A stretch of DNA of 64,000 bases from the NCBI GenBank assembly GCA_000708835.1, contig DF236950.1:309716-373715 (forward strand). The letters run 5' to 3'. Positions 37,582 through 49,900 of this stretch are shown piece by piece; position 1 is the stretch's first letter; each line of letters begins with the position of its first letter. The notes beneath the pieces were generated by a model, which saw nothing but the letters and a program-made list of their open reading frames with translations, made no database searches and had not been told where the DNA came from. The stretch is from Klebsormidium nitens (taxonomy: Eukaryota; Streptophyta; Klebsormidiophyceae; Klebsormidiales; Klebsormidiaceae). The translations under genes were made by a program, and so were the position numbers.

Positions 37582-40500
37582 ATGATGAATTGGGGTGTGC
37601 CGGGCGACGGCCGCGCCGCGGCAGCCGCGCTACTACTTGTAGCTAAGTTTGCAGAGTACGTGCCGCGGCCGCATTGCAGATCAGCCATTTGCTTCTCTCT
37701 CAGGCTGACATCAGCTGTCTTTTCCTGTCGCTCTGCGGTATGTTTCAGCGGCTGGCCGCTCATGGCAGCAGCAGCATTGCACAGACAAGCACCTGAAGCA
37801 AGTCTGAGATGGCGATTTGCTTCCGGTTCACATGCCTCTATTTCTCAAGCACCTGATGTTGCCACAACTGCCTTCAATGAGTGGTCGTGGTGTGCCACTC
37901 CGTCTGCGAGCGCAAGGAATGTTGTTGAGTCGCATGGCTGGCTGGAAAGAGCTCTGAAACTACAGTTCAAAAACCAGCTGGCTGCTTCTCAGTCACTGGC
38001 CCCACAAAGACCACTAGCAGCAGGCCAGGGCAATATGATTCTCCGGAAAAGGCAAAGGGTGATTGCCAATGCAGCAGACAGTGGCGCAGTGGAGATGGAA
38101 AGCACATCAGATGTTGGTGGGGGTATGCCGATGTCCGAGAGAACCAGACAGGTTCTTAGCATCGTCAATGAGAGTGTGAGTATGCCTTGTCTTGGGTTCT
38201 GACGGTGAGGGACACTCAGGTGTCTAGAGTGATGTTCCCAGGAATCTGTTTTGTGGTGGTCGACTCAACTGGAAAGAAGACTACAGCAGTGGCATTGTTA
38301 CATTTGTGGTGGTGGTGTCAAGGTCTTGCCGGCATGGTGGCAGGAAGTCTCTGAGGATAAAGTGTTGGCCTTCATTGGCATTGCTGCCTGGGAGAAGATT
38401 CACGCACTGTATTGTCCTGAACCTGGGCTCTGCTTGATCGGATATCGTTGGCAGATTGAGTCTAGGCCTGCACTTTTCAGACGATGAATCACTTCGCAGA
38501 TTCATCTTGAAGATACTTTCATACAACATCTTGTAATAAACATCTCTCGCACAATTCTTAACCACTCGCACATTAAGATGCTGCTGCAATTGCAGCTTTC
38601 TGCCCCAAGTTGCCCTGAAGGATTCACTAGAATGAAGAGACCTTGTTGTCCTCAAAACACGCACTAGCTGGGCGAGCACGCCCTTGGAGATAATCAAGGA
38701 GCTCAATAGTAGCCTCTGTTGGCTCATCAGGGCACAATTTGGCTTCAAAACACATCATTTGCAGTGGTGTCCCCAACTGCTCTGCATTGTTGGGGCTTTC
38801 TTTCAGATGGACCCTTGACTTGACCCTTGAATCTCCCCATTTCTGGAAGCCTACTCACGACGTTCACTTCTGTTCCATTCATTTGTTAGTTCCTTGGCGT
38901 CATAACTCTCAAAAGTGTTTTAGGCAACCCAGGTGGCTCCTTTATGTCCTGCAGACTAAGTGGGCAGTCTCTGCTGCTGCAGCTGGGTTCCTTCTTTGGA
39001 AACACAATGAGCGGGCTGCATGGTGCATCCTGGGGTCCATCTTCAACAGCGTTACGGGCAAGATCCTCAAGCGACTGATCAATCAGGTGCGGCATCGCTT
39101 CCTGGTTGACCAATGATGCAAGTGTGGTCAAGCAAGCCCAGAGCATGCTTCTAAAGAGAGACGCGTGACAGGGATAGAACTCGCTTTGATTCTCTCTACA
39201 TGAAATGACCTGTTGCCACAGGTCAGAAAGCCTGATACCGCATATGCTTTCTGGAGTCCCCATCCCACATCTTGCGACAATGAGGTTGATTGCTTCTGAC
39301 CACAAGACATTCACTTGGAATGAGTGCACTGGCTCCAAATGCTGGGACACTGGACGTTGGAGAGGCACCAAGTCCAATCGTTCTGAATAGGACTTGAGTC
39401 TGCTGAACGGTTGTCTTTGGAATCTCACTTTTCTCGAAACATTGCTTTCTGCAGAGCCGGCCTCCATTGTCCAGAAAAGTAGACCCTGGCATGCCTTCCT
39501 CACACGCCCTCAGCCTCGCCTACTTTGGGACTTACTCCTCTCTCACAAGTGAGCTCTCAAACCTTTGCGACTTTACAATCAGAACCGCCCTGTTAGAGAC
39601 GACTTAGAGCTCGTTCGAAGCCAGTCGGTTCACTGACACCCTGTTGTCGTCCATATCCACATGCGCTGAGGCTGGGGTTGCGCTTGGGACGCCTTCACAG
39701 GAAGGCCCTTTTATTGATGTTGCTCGGATATGCAACTTGGACAAGTCGGATCAACCAGCGTTTTCAACGATGTTTGTGCAGAGATTTTCAAAGCACATAT
39801 ACTGGGCATCTCTTGTTGATCACTCGTCTTCTAAGATTCGCGACTTTCAGCCACGAAAGTTTGCCGTGCTGGAATGTTTCAACCCCGCCATGACCATCGT
39901 CTGGCAGATTTGCATCGCGAGCAAGCCGAACTTCACGTTGTCAAAAAGCTCAATCAGGCTTGTATCATTCTGTAGGTGTCGTATTTCAGCAGAGAGCTCC
40001 CCTTCTCAGCCCCCGTTGGCGAAAGGCTTGTCAGGTTCGGTGACTTACTGCGTGCAGACAAGGGAAAAGGGTCTGACCTGGATTGCAACTAAACATTCTA
40101 TCGGCCGCCTCTGCAGTTCTTCTATGGCAAGGTCTCAAGCCTTCCGCTGTGATAGCCGCCATCTGTGCGCAAGCGCTGACCGCCTTCTTCGTAAGTTGAA
40201 TGTCTGACATGGTTGGCCTTCCAAAGCTCGTAGGGGCATCTGTGCAATGGAAAGGACAGGGTCATTCCTGCCAAAGCCGCACCAACCAATCAGTTCATTC
40301 ATTAAGACCAATACTTGTTCAGTCAGGCGTGCTTTCGACTCGTTCCGTTCCTAAGTCTGTACTTCATCATCCAGGTTTTTCTCCATCGCATTCGAGTACT
40401 TTTTCGAGGCCTCTCGACCGTAGACGTATCTTGAGTCTCTTTTCGATCCTTTCCGCAACCAACGGATTTTCCTGCTGCCTTCAACCCAATTTGTTCGAGC

Positions 40501-40841
40501 ACAGTCGCCCGCTTGATTGTGCGTACTGTCCACATACTTGCATCGTCGGAACGTGAATCCTTTTGACAATGTTATGTGCTCTGCAGGCATGGTTACGGAT
40601 TGCGCTTGGGTACCACACGCCCGCCCAAGTATTGGTAGGATGTGCTGTAGGCAACGTGGTCGCCATCAGCTGGTTAGCGATTGGCGAACGCAAGGTTCTC
40701 CCAGCCATCGCTTCTCCGGATGGCGCTCTCCTTCGGGTTGCTCTATTTCTTTCCACCACGCTACTTGTTGTAGCGTTTGTAGCCTATGCATTGCGAAAAT
40801 GGACGCAAGACTTGCCTTTCTTTGACCGATGGCGGCGCTAG
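37582..40841 (+). CDS. LPPE: Plastid-type phosphatidate phosphatase (PAP2 superfamily, LPP-epsilon-like)
   Basis: Removes phosphate from phosphatidate to give diacylglycerol, by family expectation in plastid envelope membranes. Five exons, 37582-38175, 38955-39086, 39455-39548, 40117-40190 and 40587-40841, are in phase and give 382 aa from ATG 37582. An in-frame ATG 37762 (MAAAALHRQ) would give 322 aa and a more typical transit peptide. The PAP2 motifs are split over exons: K-x6-RP across exons 2-3 (KRLINQ|SRP), PSSH in DPGMPSSHA (exon 3), and R-x5-H in LRIALGYHTPAQ (exon 5), with Gln where many PAP2 proteins have Asp, as I recall also for plant LPP-epsilon. Hydrophobic spans include AVSAAAAGFLLW, AVIAAICAQALTAFF and VALFLSTTLLVVAFVAYAL. 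The N-terminal 200 residues are Ala- and Ser-rich and poorly ordered. Confidence 0.9.
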
Positions 40842-41971
40842 GATTTGCATCGTCTGTTTATTGTTCTGTAATTGTTTCATTTCACTGGGTTGATCGAAAA
40901 AGCTACCAGACGTATCCAGATTGGATTGTGTGCATTGAGTGCAGTACTCGATTCTAGGCGCCTGCGCATTCGACACTGCCAGTTCAAGCTGCATTTGTCG
41001 GCGCGGCAGATTGATTGGTCTCGTACTGAGGTGCCTGTGACTTTCCTATAGATAGTCGTATCATTGAATCAGTTCGTAAGTCGACAGCAGCAGGCGGCAG
41101 GGCGGCTCAGTACTTATTCGCCATCTCTGTAGATGAGTATGTTATCAAACGTCCTGGCAGAGGCCCGCTAGGCGGCTAGGAATTCTCAATCTGGTTCCAC
41201 TGTGCTTACATACAACCATTCTGAAGTCCGGCGCGCTGTTAGTGTTGACCATTGTCCGGCAAAGCACATATTTGTGCCCACAATCGAGACCACTTTATCC
41301 AGCAGATTATTCAGGGCCCTACTACTAGTGTTTAGTAGTGCCAAAATTTTGGTATGGCCGCGGGCGGCCCTGTGACACACGGGCCGGTCGCAGCCGCATC
41401 GTGCCGCCGTAGAACATTGTACCAATCAGCCTTCAAGCTAGCAATATATGCCGAATCAAGCCGTGATGACATATGTACTGAGGCCCCTAGCTCAATCGAG
41501 ACGCGACCAGTCATGAGACGTGTGTATACTTCAATATCATACGTATGTAACTAGCAGTCGCGGATCAAGTGCGCACTGCCATGGCAACTAATCAGATGTT
41601 TCCGTAATTTGGGTACGGTAACATGAGCGGCCCATGGTCACTGCCGCGCCGATTGCAAATGAGCCCGAGAATAATCTACTATATACCGGTAGACGAGAAG
41701 GCATGGGCGGCTATGCGCATACCTAAAGTCGATAAGCGTCGAACGGTCAGATCGAACGCAACCAGTTAACGTTGATCTGATCATGTACACAAAGGAAGGA
41801 CTATCTTTGGTACTAGTCACAGAATAGTATACAAATTGCAGGGAGCAGAACAACGCATGTCCCAGCCTACTGGTCACTTGTCATGATCAGACAACCTACC
41901 AGAAACACTCGACGCTTCCTGATCACATCGCTAACTCTTCCTGCGTGCACACCGAGTCCAAACTCAAGGGC
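40842..41971. other. Convergent intergenic spacer
   Basis: About 1.1 kb between the end of LPP-epsilon (+) and the end of the next gene (-). It holds only short unsupported frames and small inverted repeats such as the TACTAC/GTAGT arms near 41320-41340. Confidence 0.55.
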
Positions 41972-43240
41972 TTAGGGCTTCTTGGAAACTGTTCTCCAAT
42001 CCACCCCCGAAGAGCTCCCTCCCGTGTCCCTCTTAGGCCTTCCGCGTCTAGCTGTGGGCTTTGCAGAGGGCTGGCTCTCTTCAAACAATCGGCCCGGGTC
42101 AAGGTCAGCGTCCTTTGGCTTGCTTGAGTGCAGCTTGGCCTTCATAAGGGCCTGCTGTGCTACACCAAGCATTTCCCCACGCCCCTTGAACTCCAGAAGC
42201 TGCCCTGGTGGCAACGCGCGATCCGACCGCTGACTGGCCGCAACACCATAGCTACTTTTCAAGGCTTCTTCCGCCTCCAATTCTGTTTCCTGCAGCCTCC
42301 GCTCCTCAAAAGTCTTCGCTAGACTGCTCTTCTTCTGCTCTTCCGCCTCGTCCCATTGCTTGACCCTCCTCCTTGCGCGCCTGGCCTCAGAGGGATCCTT
42401 AATCACCCCAGCTTTGACCGCCCAGCGCGCCGCCTCCTTCTTCTCCTCCTTTTCCTTCTTGTCCAGCTCAAGCTGAATGTCCATGCTCTTCAGCTTGAAC
42501 AGAGCGGTCCTGTAGACGTCCTGGCCTGACTCCGCGCCTTTACCCTTGCCTTGCATTGCAGCTTCCTGCATATCGTCAACATCGACCTGCCTCACATTGT
42601 TCTTAATCTCCGGCAACTGCAGCACGATAGCTGCCATCTCACCCACGTCAAGTGTCTCTTCCTTGCTGCGGAGCACCACTTTGTTCAGCTCCCCCTTCTG
42701 CAGGGGCTTTATCGGCGCAGCGCTCGTTGCCAACCACTCAAGATACTTTTTACTGACCTCCCGCAGCATTTTCCCTTTGTGCTCGCCCGACGTCAACCGA
42801 TAGTTCAGCATTCTGACAAGCTTTGGGTCAGTCGTAATACTTTTCCCTCCCCCAATGAACTGTGCATACTTGGCAAGCTTCTTCTTAACCACGGTCCGCT
42901 TGTCCAGCCGCTGCGCACTTCCCGGAGTGGTAAAACCCTTTCCTTCACAAAACTCCCGAGGTTCCGGCATGTCTTTCCAGTATCGAGGTTGTATTTTTCT
43001 AGGCCAGTCTGCAGCTGACGCCTTTTCTGTACCTTTTCCATCACCAGGGCCTGCCGCTGCGAGAACAAATAGCCCAGGTCTTATCTGTGTTTGAGCTCCA
43101 CCTATCCGAACTGCAAAGAGACTTGCAGCACCTTCAAGCATATGACGGGCATTCCGACCATCTTGACTACCAAGCGCGAGCGTGCGGCCAAACGAACATT
43201 CCCGAACTAATGATGCTTGTGAGCAAACCTCAAAGGCCAT
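41972..43240 (-). CDS. Hypothetical basic protein, possibly organelle-targeted, with an HKGK motif
   Basis: One long minus-strand frame, ATG 43240 to TAA 41972, 422 aa. The first 80 residues are Ala-, Arg- and Ser-rich and poor in acids, consistent with a transit peptide. The middle contains LTSGEHKGKMLREVSKKYLE then WLA. This resembles the G(K/H)xKGKxLxEVPxxYLxWL signature of the small DUF3820-type domain; the match is by eye only. The C-terminal half is highly charged and helical (KKEKEEKKEAARWAVKAG), ending in a basic KPTARRGRPKRD segment. An alternative 5' exon exists: ATG 43435 (MAATLPLPSLML) with donor GTACGG after 43399 could splice in phase to an AG near 43217. The gene is divergent from the giant coiled-coil gene that starts 0.7 kb away. 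Confidence 0.65.
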   Translation of the reverse strand: MAFEVCSQASLVRECSFGRTLALGSQDGRNARHMLEGAASLFAVRIGGAQTQIRPGLFVLAAAGPGDGKGTEKASAADWPRKIQPRYWKDMPEPREFCEGKGFTTPGSAQRLDKRTVVKKKLAKYAQFIGGGKSITTDPKLVRMLNYRLTSGEHKGKMLREVSKKYLEWLATSAAPIKPLQKGELNKVVLRSKEETLDVGEMAAIVLQLPEIKNNVRQVDVDDMQEAAMQGKGKGAESGQDVYRTALFKLKSMDIQLELDKKEKEEKKEAARWAVKAGVIKDPSEARRARRRVKQWDEAEEQKKSSLAKTFEERRLQETELEAEEALKSSYGVAASQRSDRALPPGQLLEFKGRGEMLGVAQQALMKAKLHSSKPKDADLDPGRLFEESQPSAKPTARRGRPKRDTGGSSSGVDWRTVSKKP

Positions 43241-43971
43241 CCTTGCAGGTCCAGGATACCGTAAGTGGCCCTAACCCTCCTGCTTTGCGCCCTTGCCCAC
43301 TTTTCACTGCCCTCCTGTCAAGTTTGGAATTGCCAATGCTGCCATTGCTGGCTGCGTCCAAAAGTTGCAAGCAGACTCAATGTGGAAAACTACCGTACCT
43401 AGCATAAGGGATGGCAGCGGCAGAGTCGCAGCCATCTCACAACGATTTGATGACTGACGGCCGTTCGACCAAGACAACATGGACGGTTCAATATGCTTCT
43501 TGGTCCGACGGTGCTCGCCGCGCTTCGTCCGCAAATCGACGGCCTTTGAAGTGCGCCAAACTCTTCCTGGCTGGATCGAGAGTTCAAATTTGAAATCGTG
43601 CTCTAGCCTTTAAGCTTGGACTCGTCACTCTTCTTCTCTTGCCACAAGACTCGTGGACGGTGGCATTGAAACTTGAAAGCAATTTGAACGGTGCACAGGC
43701 AGCAGTACCTAAGGTGCCTAGTGACTAGTCCCAGTGTCTTCTCATCTCTTCTGAGGCGGCAGGCATTCATGTTGAATCTGCTCTTTGCGCCAGCCTTTTG
43801 GCAGGTGTTTTTGCATGGGGACGTGGTTCAAGGAAAAGTGCCAACCCGTTAGCGAAGAAGAGTCCAGTGTGTGATACAGAACGCTTTGTGTAGGGACATG
43901 GACAAAGTGAGGGCAACTGAAGCTGACTGATCTGTATTCTGAAAGCAATACTTTTCCAAGTCTGCACTAGC
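43241..43971. other. Divergent spacer, probable shared promoter region
   Basis: About 0.7 kb separates the start codons of the minus-strand hypothetical gene and the plus-strand coiled-coil gene. It may hold a first exon of the former (43435-43399). No TATA box or other clear element is visible. Confidence 0.45.
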
Positions 43972-46900
43972 ATGGGTAGCGCAGGGGATTTGGCGGGAGC
44001 CATGAACAAGGTAAGCATCTAACATCTACATGATCATGTTCATAGATGCCTGTGGACAGTCAGTCGACCAAGACCGTCTGCATGAGCATCAGGACGTCAA
44101 GAGCTTGGCAAGTCGGCCGCTGAAGACCGATCACTGACTGGACGGGACACTCGAACCTCAAACACTGACCTGGCAGCCTAGTATGCTTGCGAGAGTTGCT
44201 GAAAGACTTACAGCAGCACTCTGCTGCAACGCAGATTGCGTCTCTGGAACAAACGATAATTCGTCTAGAGGGGGATCTAGCACGGAGACGTGTTCAGTTT
44301 GAGAACCTGGAGTCTTCACTCCAAAAAGGACAGAAGAGCCTTGCAGAGGAGAGAGCAGAGAGAGAAGCCCTTCAGAAGGTACAGAAAACTTCCTACCTCG
44401 CATCCTGTTTCCATAAAGTGCTAATAGGCTTGCAAAAGTCCGACCAACACTTGCTTTCAAGGACATGATCTGTGTATACAGGAGCAGCCACGCAGGGGCC
44501 AAAGTAGGAAGCAGATCAGGTTGAGCCCTCTGTTTGAAGCATGATCTGGGACCATGATGCACGGAGCAGTACGAGGCTTGTGATGATCGATGTTGCATCC
44601 CTTGGCTGCAAGTTTGAGAAGCTTGGCCGAAGTTGTCATCCACATAATCCCCCATGCAGGACTTCCTCAGGCTGCAGCGACGAAACGATGAGTTGGAGCA
44701 GTTGGGAGAGGCAAAAACCAAGGTGCGCATTCGTTCATAAAACGGCAGACTATGACTAAAGCGAAGACCTGATCACATTTTGATGTCGATCTGCTGTCAA
44801 ATTGGGCATCCATTTGCTATCGAAACTTACTTTCTCAACTTATTGAGATTGTTCTTGGATTTCTGGTTTCTGGCCCTTCCTTTTTCCACCTCTTTAGTGC
44901 ATAGTTGCAGCACCACATCATGCCTCTGCTTGACTTGACACACTGCCTGTCAAAATGTGGTTGTGCAGGAAGTCCGTGTCCGCAGCGAAGCTTGCTCTTT
45001 ACTGGAAATCCAATTGAAGAAAACACAGCAAGAGAGAGACGAAAGCGCGGTAGCAGAGCGCCACCTTCGGTCCAAACTCGCTGACTTGGCAGAAACAGTG
45101 GATGGGCTTTCACGAGACAACAAGGAGGTATGCAGGCTGACTATTCATTCCTTCAAGCTTGCCATTGTCCTCTCTGCCGCAAGTTTTGCACTGGCCCACA
45201 GCATATCGCATCATGCCTGTTTAATAAGAGTGGATGGCTTGCTTTCGACCTCTTCAGTAACATTTGAGATTTGTTGCTGTGCAGCTAAGGAAGCAGCTGG
45301 TTGGGGAGAGGAATCAAGCTGAGAACTTGCAGAGACAGGTTGAGAAACAGAGGGAGATTCACGAACGATCTATCCACCAACTAAAGTGCAGGTAAAGCCA
45401 GTCTTCTTCTGCAACGAAACTGTGATTGAGATAGTTTTAATTCTTGCAGAGTTAATTCATGCCAACCTATGTCCCACAGCATAGCGCACACGCTTCATGA
45501 CATGGGCACTTTCCTGAACGCACATTTTATTCTACAATTAGATACTGGATTCAAAGAGACTTCGTAAACTGCTTTCAGTCCCAGAATATGCAATTTAGAG
45601 CGTGTCTTTCGGCGTTGCAAGCAAATGTATCTGACTACATCTCTCTTTGCTCTGGACAGTCTCTCAGAGAAGGATGGGAGCCTCCAGCAGGTCAACCGCA
45701 CCCTTGCTTCACAGCAAGAGGAAGCATCCCATGCAGGGCATCGTGCACAGCAAGCAGAAGCGAGCGCCCAGAAGCTGCGCACGGAGCTGGCGGCAGCACT
45801 GCACGTCACAAGCAAACTGCAGGAGCAGTGCGATCGTCTCCAAGAGCAAGTGGCGCAGGGGGCTAGTTCAGCACAGCATGCCCAAGAGGCGCAAGGCGCT
45901 TCTGAGCGGAGGTGCTCGACATTGGAAGCAAAGGTGAGGCTGGCCCGCACATGTTGAGGCACTGTAATAGCGTGATATTTGTCAAGGGGGTCCGCCGCGT
46001 GGTTTGAAGAATGTGGGTTGGACGTGTCCCAAGCGTAACCGGTGTTTAGAATCGAAAAGTTGCGCCTGATTTTTGAAGGGTGACTGTTCACGAACGGGGT
46101 TGCACTTTTACTGCTCTTCTGAGATTTTACACTTCTTTACTGAGGTAGCTTGCAAGAGAACTGGGAAACTTTATACTCATTCAAACATTTTCTGACTGAA
46201 AAGACGCCAGCAAAGATTGCACCGTTTCGTCCTTCTTGCAATCAGGACGAAACTACCGTAGTAAAAGTTGCAAAATAGTAGAGTAGTAAAGTCGCAACGC
46301 AGTTTGGCCTAAAACATTGAAGCAGTCTTCACACCAAGACTCAAAAGCAAAGATTTCAATCTTGTACCTGCGCTCTTGAAGCCGGCTTCCCCAGATACGA
46401 AAACTGGTCCTAGTAGCATTGCCAGGTGAGGCAAGTCAGACTTCCAATCAACGATTTCTGAAAAATCTGCTGCGCTTTTCCAGGTGGCAGAGCTGGAGAA
46501 GGAGCTGACTGCCGCACTTACCGAGCGTTCAGCCAAGGAAGCGGCCTTTGCCGGACAGAGCCAGATGGTCGAGGTTCTCTCCGCTGAGAAAGTCAGTCTC
46601 ACCAACGCACTTGAGACGGCCCGGAAGGATGCGGTCCAGGCAAAGGACGCTCACGCAAGCGCGGCCAAACGGGTTCAGAGCCTTCAGCAGGAGTTGTTGG
46701 ATGCTTCAAACCACTTAGAGCGCCTGAAAGAGGCTGAGGGTTTGGTGGCGCAGCTGACAGCCGAAGTGAAGGAGAGGGAGGAGAAGTGCGCCGCCAGTGA
46801 GCAAGCGGTGGTGAGCCTGCAGTCGAAGCTCGGCACAGCGGCGGTCGAAAAGAGGGATTTGGAGTCGAGGGTTGGAAAGCTGGCGGACGACTTGAGTGCA

Positions 46901-49900
46901 GTGACGGCTCTTCTCGAGGATGCGCGGGTGCGGCTGGGTAAAGAAGAGGAGGGAAAGAGGGTGCTGGAGGCTCGGCTTGAAGCCCAAACGGAGGAGCTGA
47001 AGAAAGCGGCTGCACAGGAGGGGACGCAATCCGCAGAACTGGAAAGGCTTGCTAGGGAGCTTGAGCAGTCTAAGGATGCGGCGACTGGCTTAGCGGTTCA
47101 GCTGAAGGAGGTCGACGCTCGCTACCGCGAAAACGAGGCGAAGCTGCTCGAGTTGCGGTCGGAGGCGGAGGCCAATTTGAAGCGGGTGGACGATGCGGAA
47201 AGGGCGGCGGCGGAGAGCCTCTCGGCACTGGAAGAAAGCCAGGCCCGGGAAGCCGCCCTCGCGGGCAGGGTCAAAGAGCTGGAGAGCTCGAGGCGGCTGG
47301 GGGAGAGCTTGTCGGGGGCGCTGAAAAGGGAGGTCGTCGAGAAGGCACAACAGCTGGCGGCATGCCGCGCCGAGCTTGCGGCCCTGAGCAGCGGGATGGA
47401 GTCCGTCAAGGAAGGGGCGGACCAGCGGGCGCAGGAGCTCGCAGGCTGGGAGGAAAAGTGCTCGCTTCTGGAGGCGGAGGCGGGGCGAAAACTCGAGCAG
47501 CTGCGGTTGGAGAACGGGGCTCTAAGCCAGCAGTTGCAAGCGCTGGAGTCGCAGCTGCAGGAAGCGCGGGGAAAAGTCCGCCAGAACGAGGAGGCGGTTC
47601 TGGCTCAGCAAAGGAAGGTGTTTGAGTTGGAAGGACTGGTTGGGGCTGCGAAAGAGGAGCGGCTTGCACGGGAACTAGAGCGGACGGCTCTGCAGGCGGA
47701 GCTTGACACATTCGGGGCGCAGTTGCGGGAGAGCAGGGTCGCGCTGCAGTCCAAGACCAACGAGTGCGCGGAAGCTGTGGAACGGTTGCGGACGGTGGAG
47801 AGCTTCCGAGCAGAAACGGAGGGGGCGCTTAAGGGCGAGGTGGCAAGACTCGAGGAAGCCCTCTCAGCAGCAGAGCGGACAGCTGACGGCATGGCCGAAC
47901 AGAAAAAAATAGTGGAAAGGAAGTTGAAAGAGGCCGAGATGAAGCTGGAAGCCGCAACGGGGTTGAAGGATGCGTTGCAGGGAGAAGCGGAGGAGGCCCA
48001 GATGCGCCTCGTGGAAGTGGAAAGCGAGCTTGAGAAGACACGTGGCACCCTTTTGGAGACCGAAGAGAGGCTGTCCGTGACTGCACGGCTGGCGGAGGAA
48101 CGCGCAGCCAAGCTGGTCGAGGCTGGGAAGGTGGAAGCGGTCTGGCGGGGAAGGTTGGAGGGGATGGAGGCAGACTCTCAAAAGAAGGAAGCAGAAATGC
48201 TTGGGCTTGTGCAAGAAGTGGATGCTTCAAAACATCGCTGTGCTGCTGTCGAGCAGGAATCGGGTCGGGCCAACGAGGAGGTGGCCCACTTGCGCGGGGA
48301 GGTGGCAAAAGCGAAAGAGAGGAGTGCGGCAGCGGAGAGGGAGACGGAAGAGAAGCTGGCTGCGCTCGAAGTCGAGCTGAAGAAAGCGCAGGGAGAGTTG
48401 GCCGCGAAGTGTGAGGAAGTGGCAGTGCAAGCGTCATGCCTGGCCCAAATGGATGCGCTCGTACTGCGGGCGGAGTCTGCTGGAGAGGAGGCGGCTCAGA
48501 CGGAGAAGCTGTTGGAAGAAGCGGTTGCCAGGCAGCAAGCTTTGGAGGAGTCGCTGTCGAGGCTGAGCCGGGAAAAGGACGAGAGAGAGCGGCGGGTGCG
48601 GGATCTGACGGAGGCTCTGGCGGCGAAGGAGCGGCTAGTCGACGAAGGGGAGCGTCGGGAGAGGGGGAGGGAGGCGGAGCTAAGAGCGAGGGAGGAGGCT
48701 GCGGCTGCGCTGGAGAGAAGCTTACAAGGAGCGCAGGCCGAAGTCAAGGCGAAGGCAGACAAGCTTGCTGAGTTGGAGTCGATCCTAGCGGGTGGCGAGA
48801 AACGGGCGGGGGAGTTGGCGGCCGTGAGCAGAGCGCTCGAGGAAGAGAAGGAGGCCCTTGTGCGAGACTTCGAAGCCAGGGGAGGTGCGCTCGAGCGGGC
48901 GGAAGCGACGGCTTGGACTGAGAGCGGAAGGGCTTTGGCCCTTGAGGCTCAGCTGGCGGAACTCACGGCGGCTGCAGAAGCCACTGCCTCTGAGGTGGCT
49001 CGCCTGACGGGGGAGAGAGACGGGCTGACGCTTGAACTGGAGGCGAGGACGGAGCAGCTGGCCACCAGCAAGATGGCGGTCGCCTCGCTGACCGAGAAGT
49101 TGGACGCAGTCGAGCGGGAGCTTTCGGTCAGGAAGGCAGCGGGTAAGGAACGAGAGGAAGGTCTGCAAGCGGAGCTGAGTGGTTTGGTTGGCAGGCTCGA
49201 CGCTGCTGAGGCGGAGCTTTCGGCGGGCAGCGATCGGTTGGCCGCCAGCGAAGAGAGGGAACGGAAGCTCCAGGGAGCGGTGGAGGCGCTTCGTCGCCAG
49301 CTTGACACGTGTCAGATCGACCTGGAGGCGGGGCGCAAGCACCTAGTAGCGGCAAGCGGCCAGTTGGCGCAGTCTCAGGGACAATTGTTGGCGAAGGAAG
49401 CTGAGATCCTGGAGCTTAAGGCGCAATTCGAAGGGCTGGAAGCAGTGCACAGCCAGCAAGCCGCGCGGTTTGCAACGGAGAAGAAGGGGCTCGAGGAGAG
49501 GGAGGCGGAGGGGCGGGGCAAAGTGGAAGCCATGGCGGTGGCCTTGGAAGCGGCGAGGGGTGCGCTGGCGGCCGGGGGCGACAAGGAGGGGTGCATGGAG
49601 GCGCACATCGGGGTACTGGAAAGGCGCCTCGAGGACAGAGAACGCGAAATCGAGACTCTGTGGAAGGAGGTGGCGGCTGTTACGGACGAACTGGGAAGCC
49701 GGGAAAGCGCGGCGCAGCTGGCGAGGCTCGACAACGTGGAAAGCAAGATGAGGCTGGCGGAAATTGAGGCGGCGCTGGCTGCAGCGAACGAGCAGAAGGC
49801 GCGGCTGAGCGGCGAGTTGGCGGCGGCGCGGGCGGATTTCGAGCGGAGCGGAACGGAGCTAGAGCGGAGCCGGGAGCGAGCTTCGCAGTTGGAGATGGAG

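Noticed and set aside
39644-40207. 187-codon plus-strand open frame
   Set aside because: It lies mostly in intron 3 of LPP-epsilon and crosses the real 74-bp exon at 40117-40190 in the wrong frame; that exon's other frame continues the membrane protein exactly.
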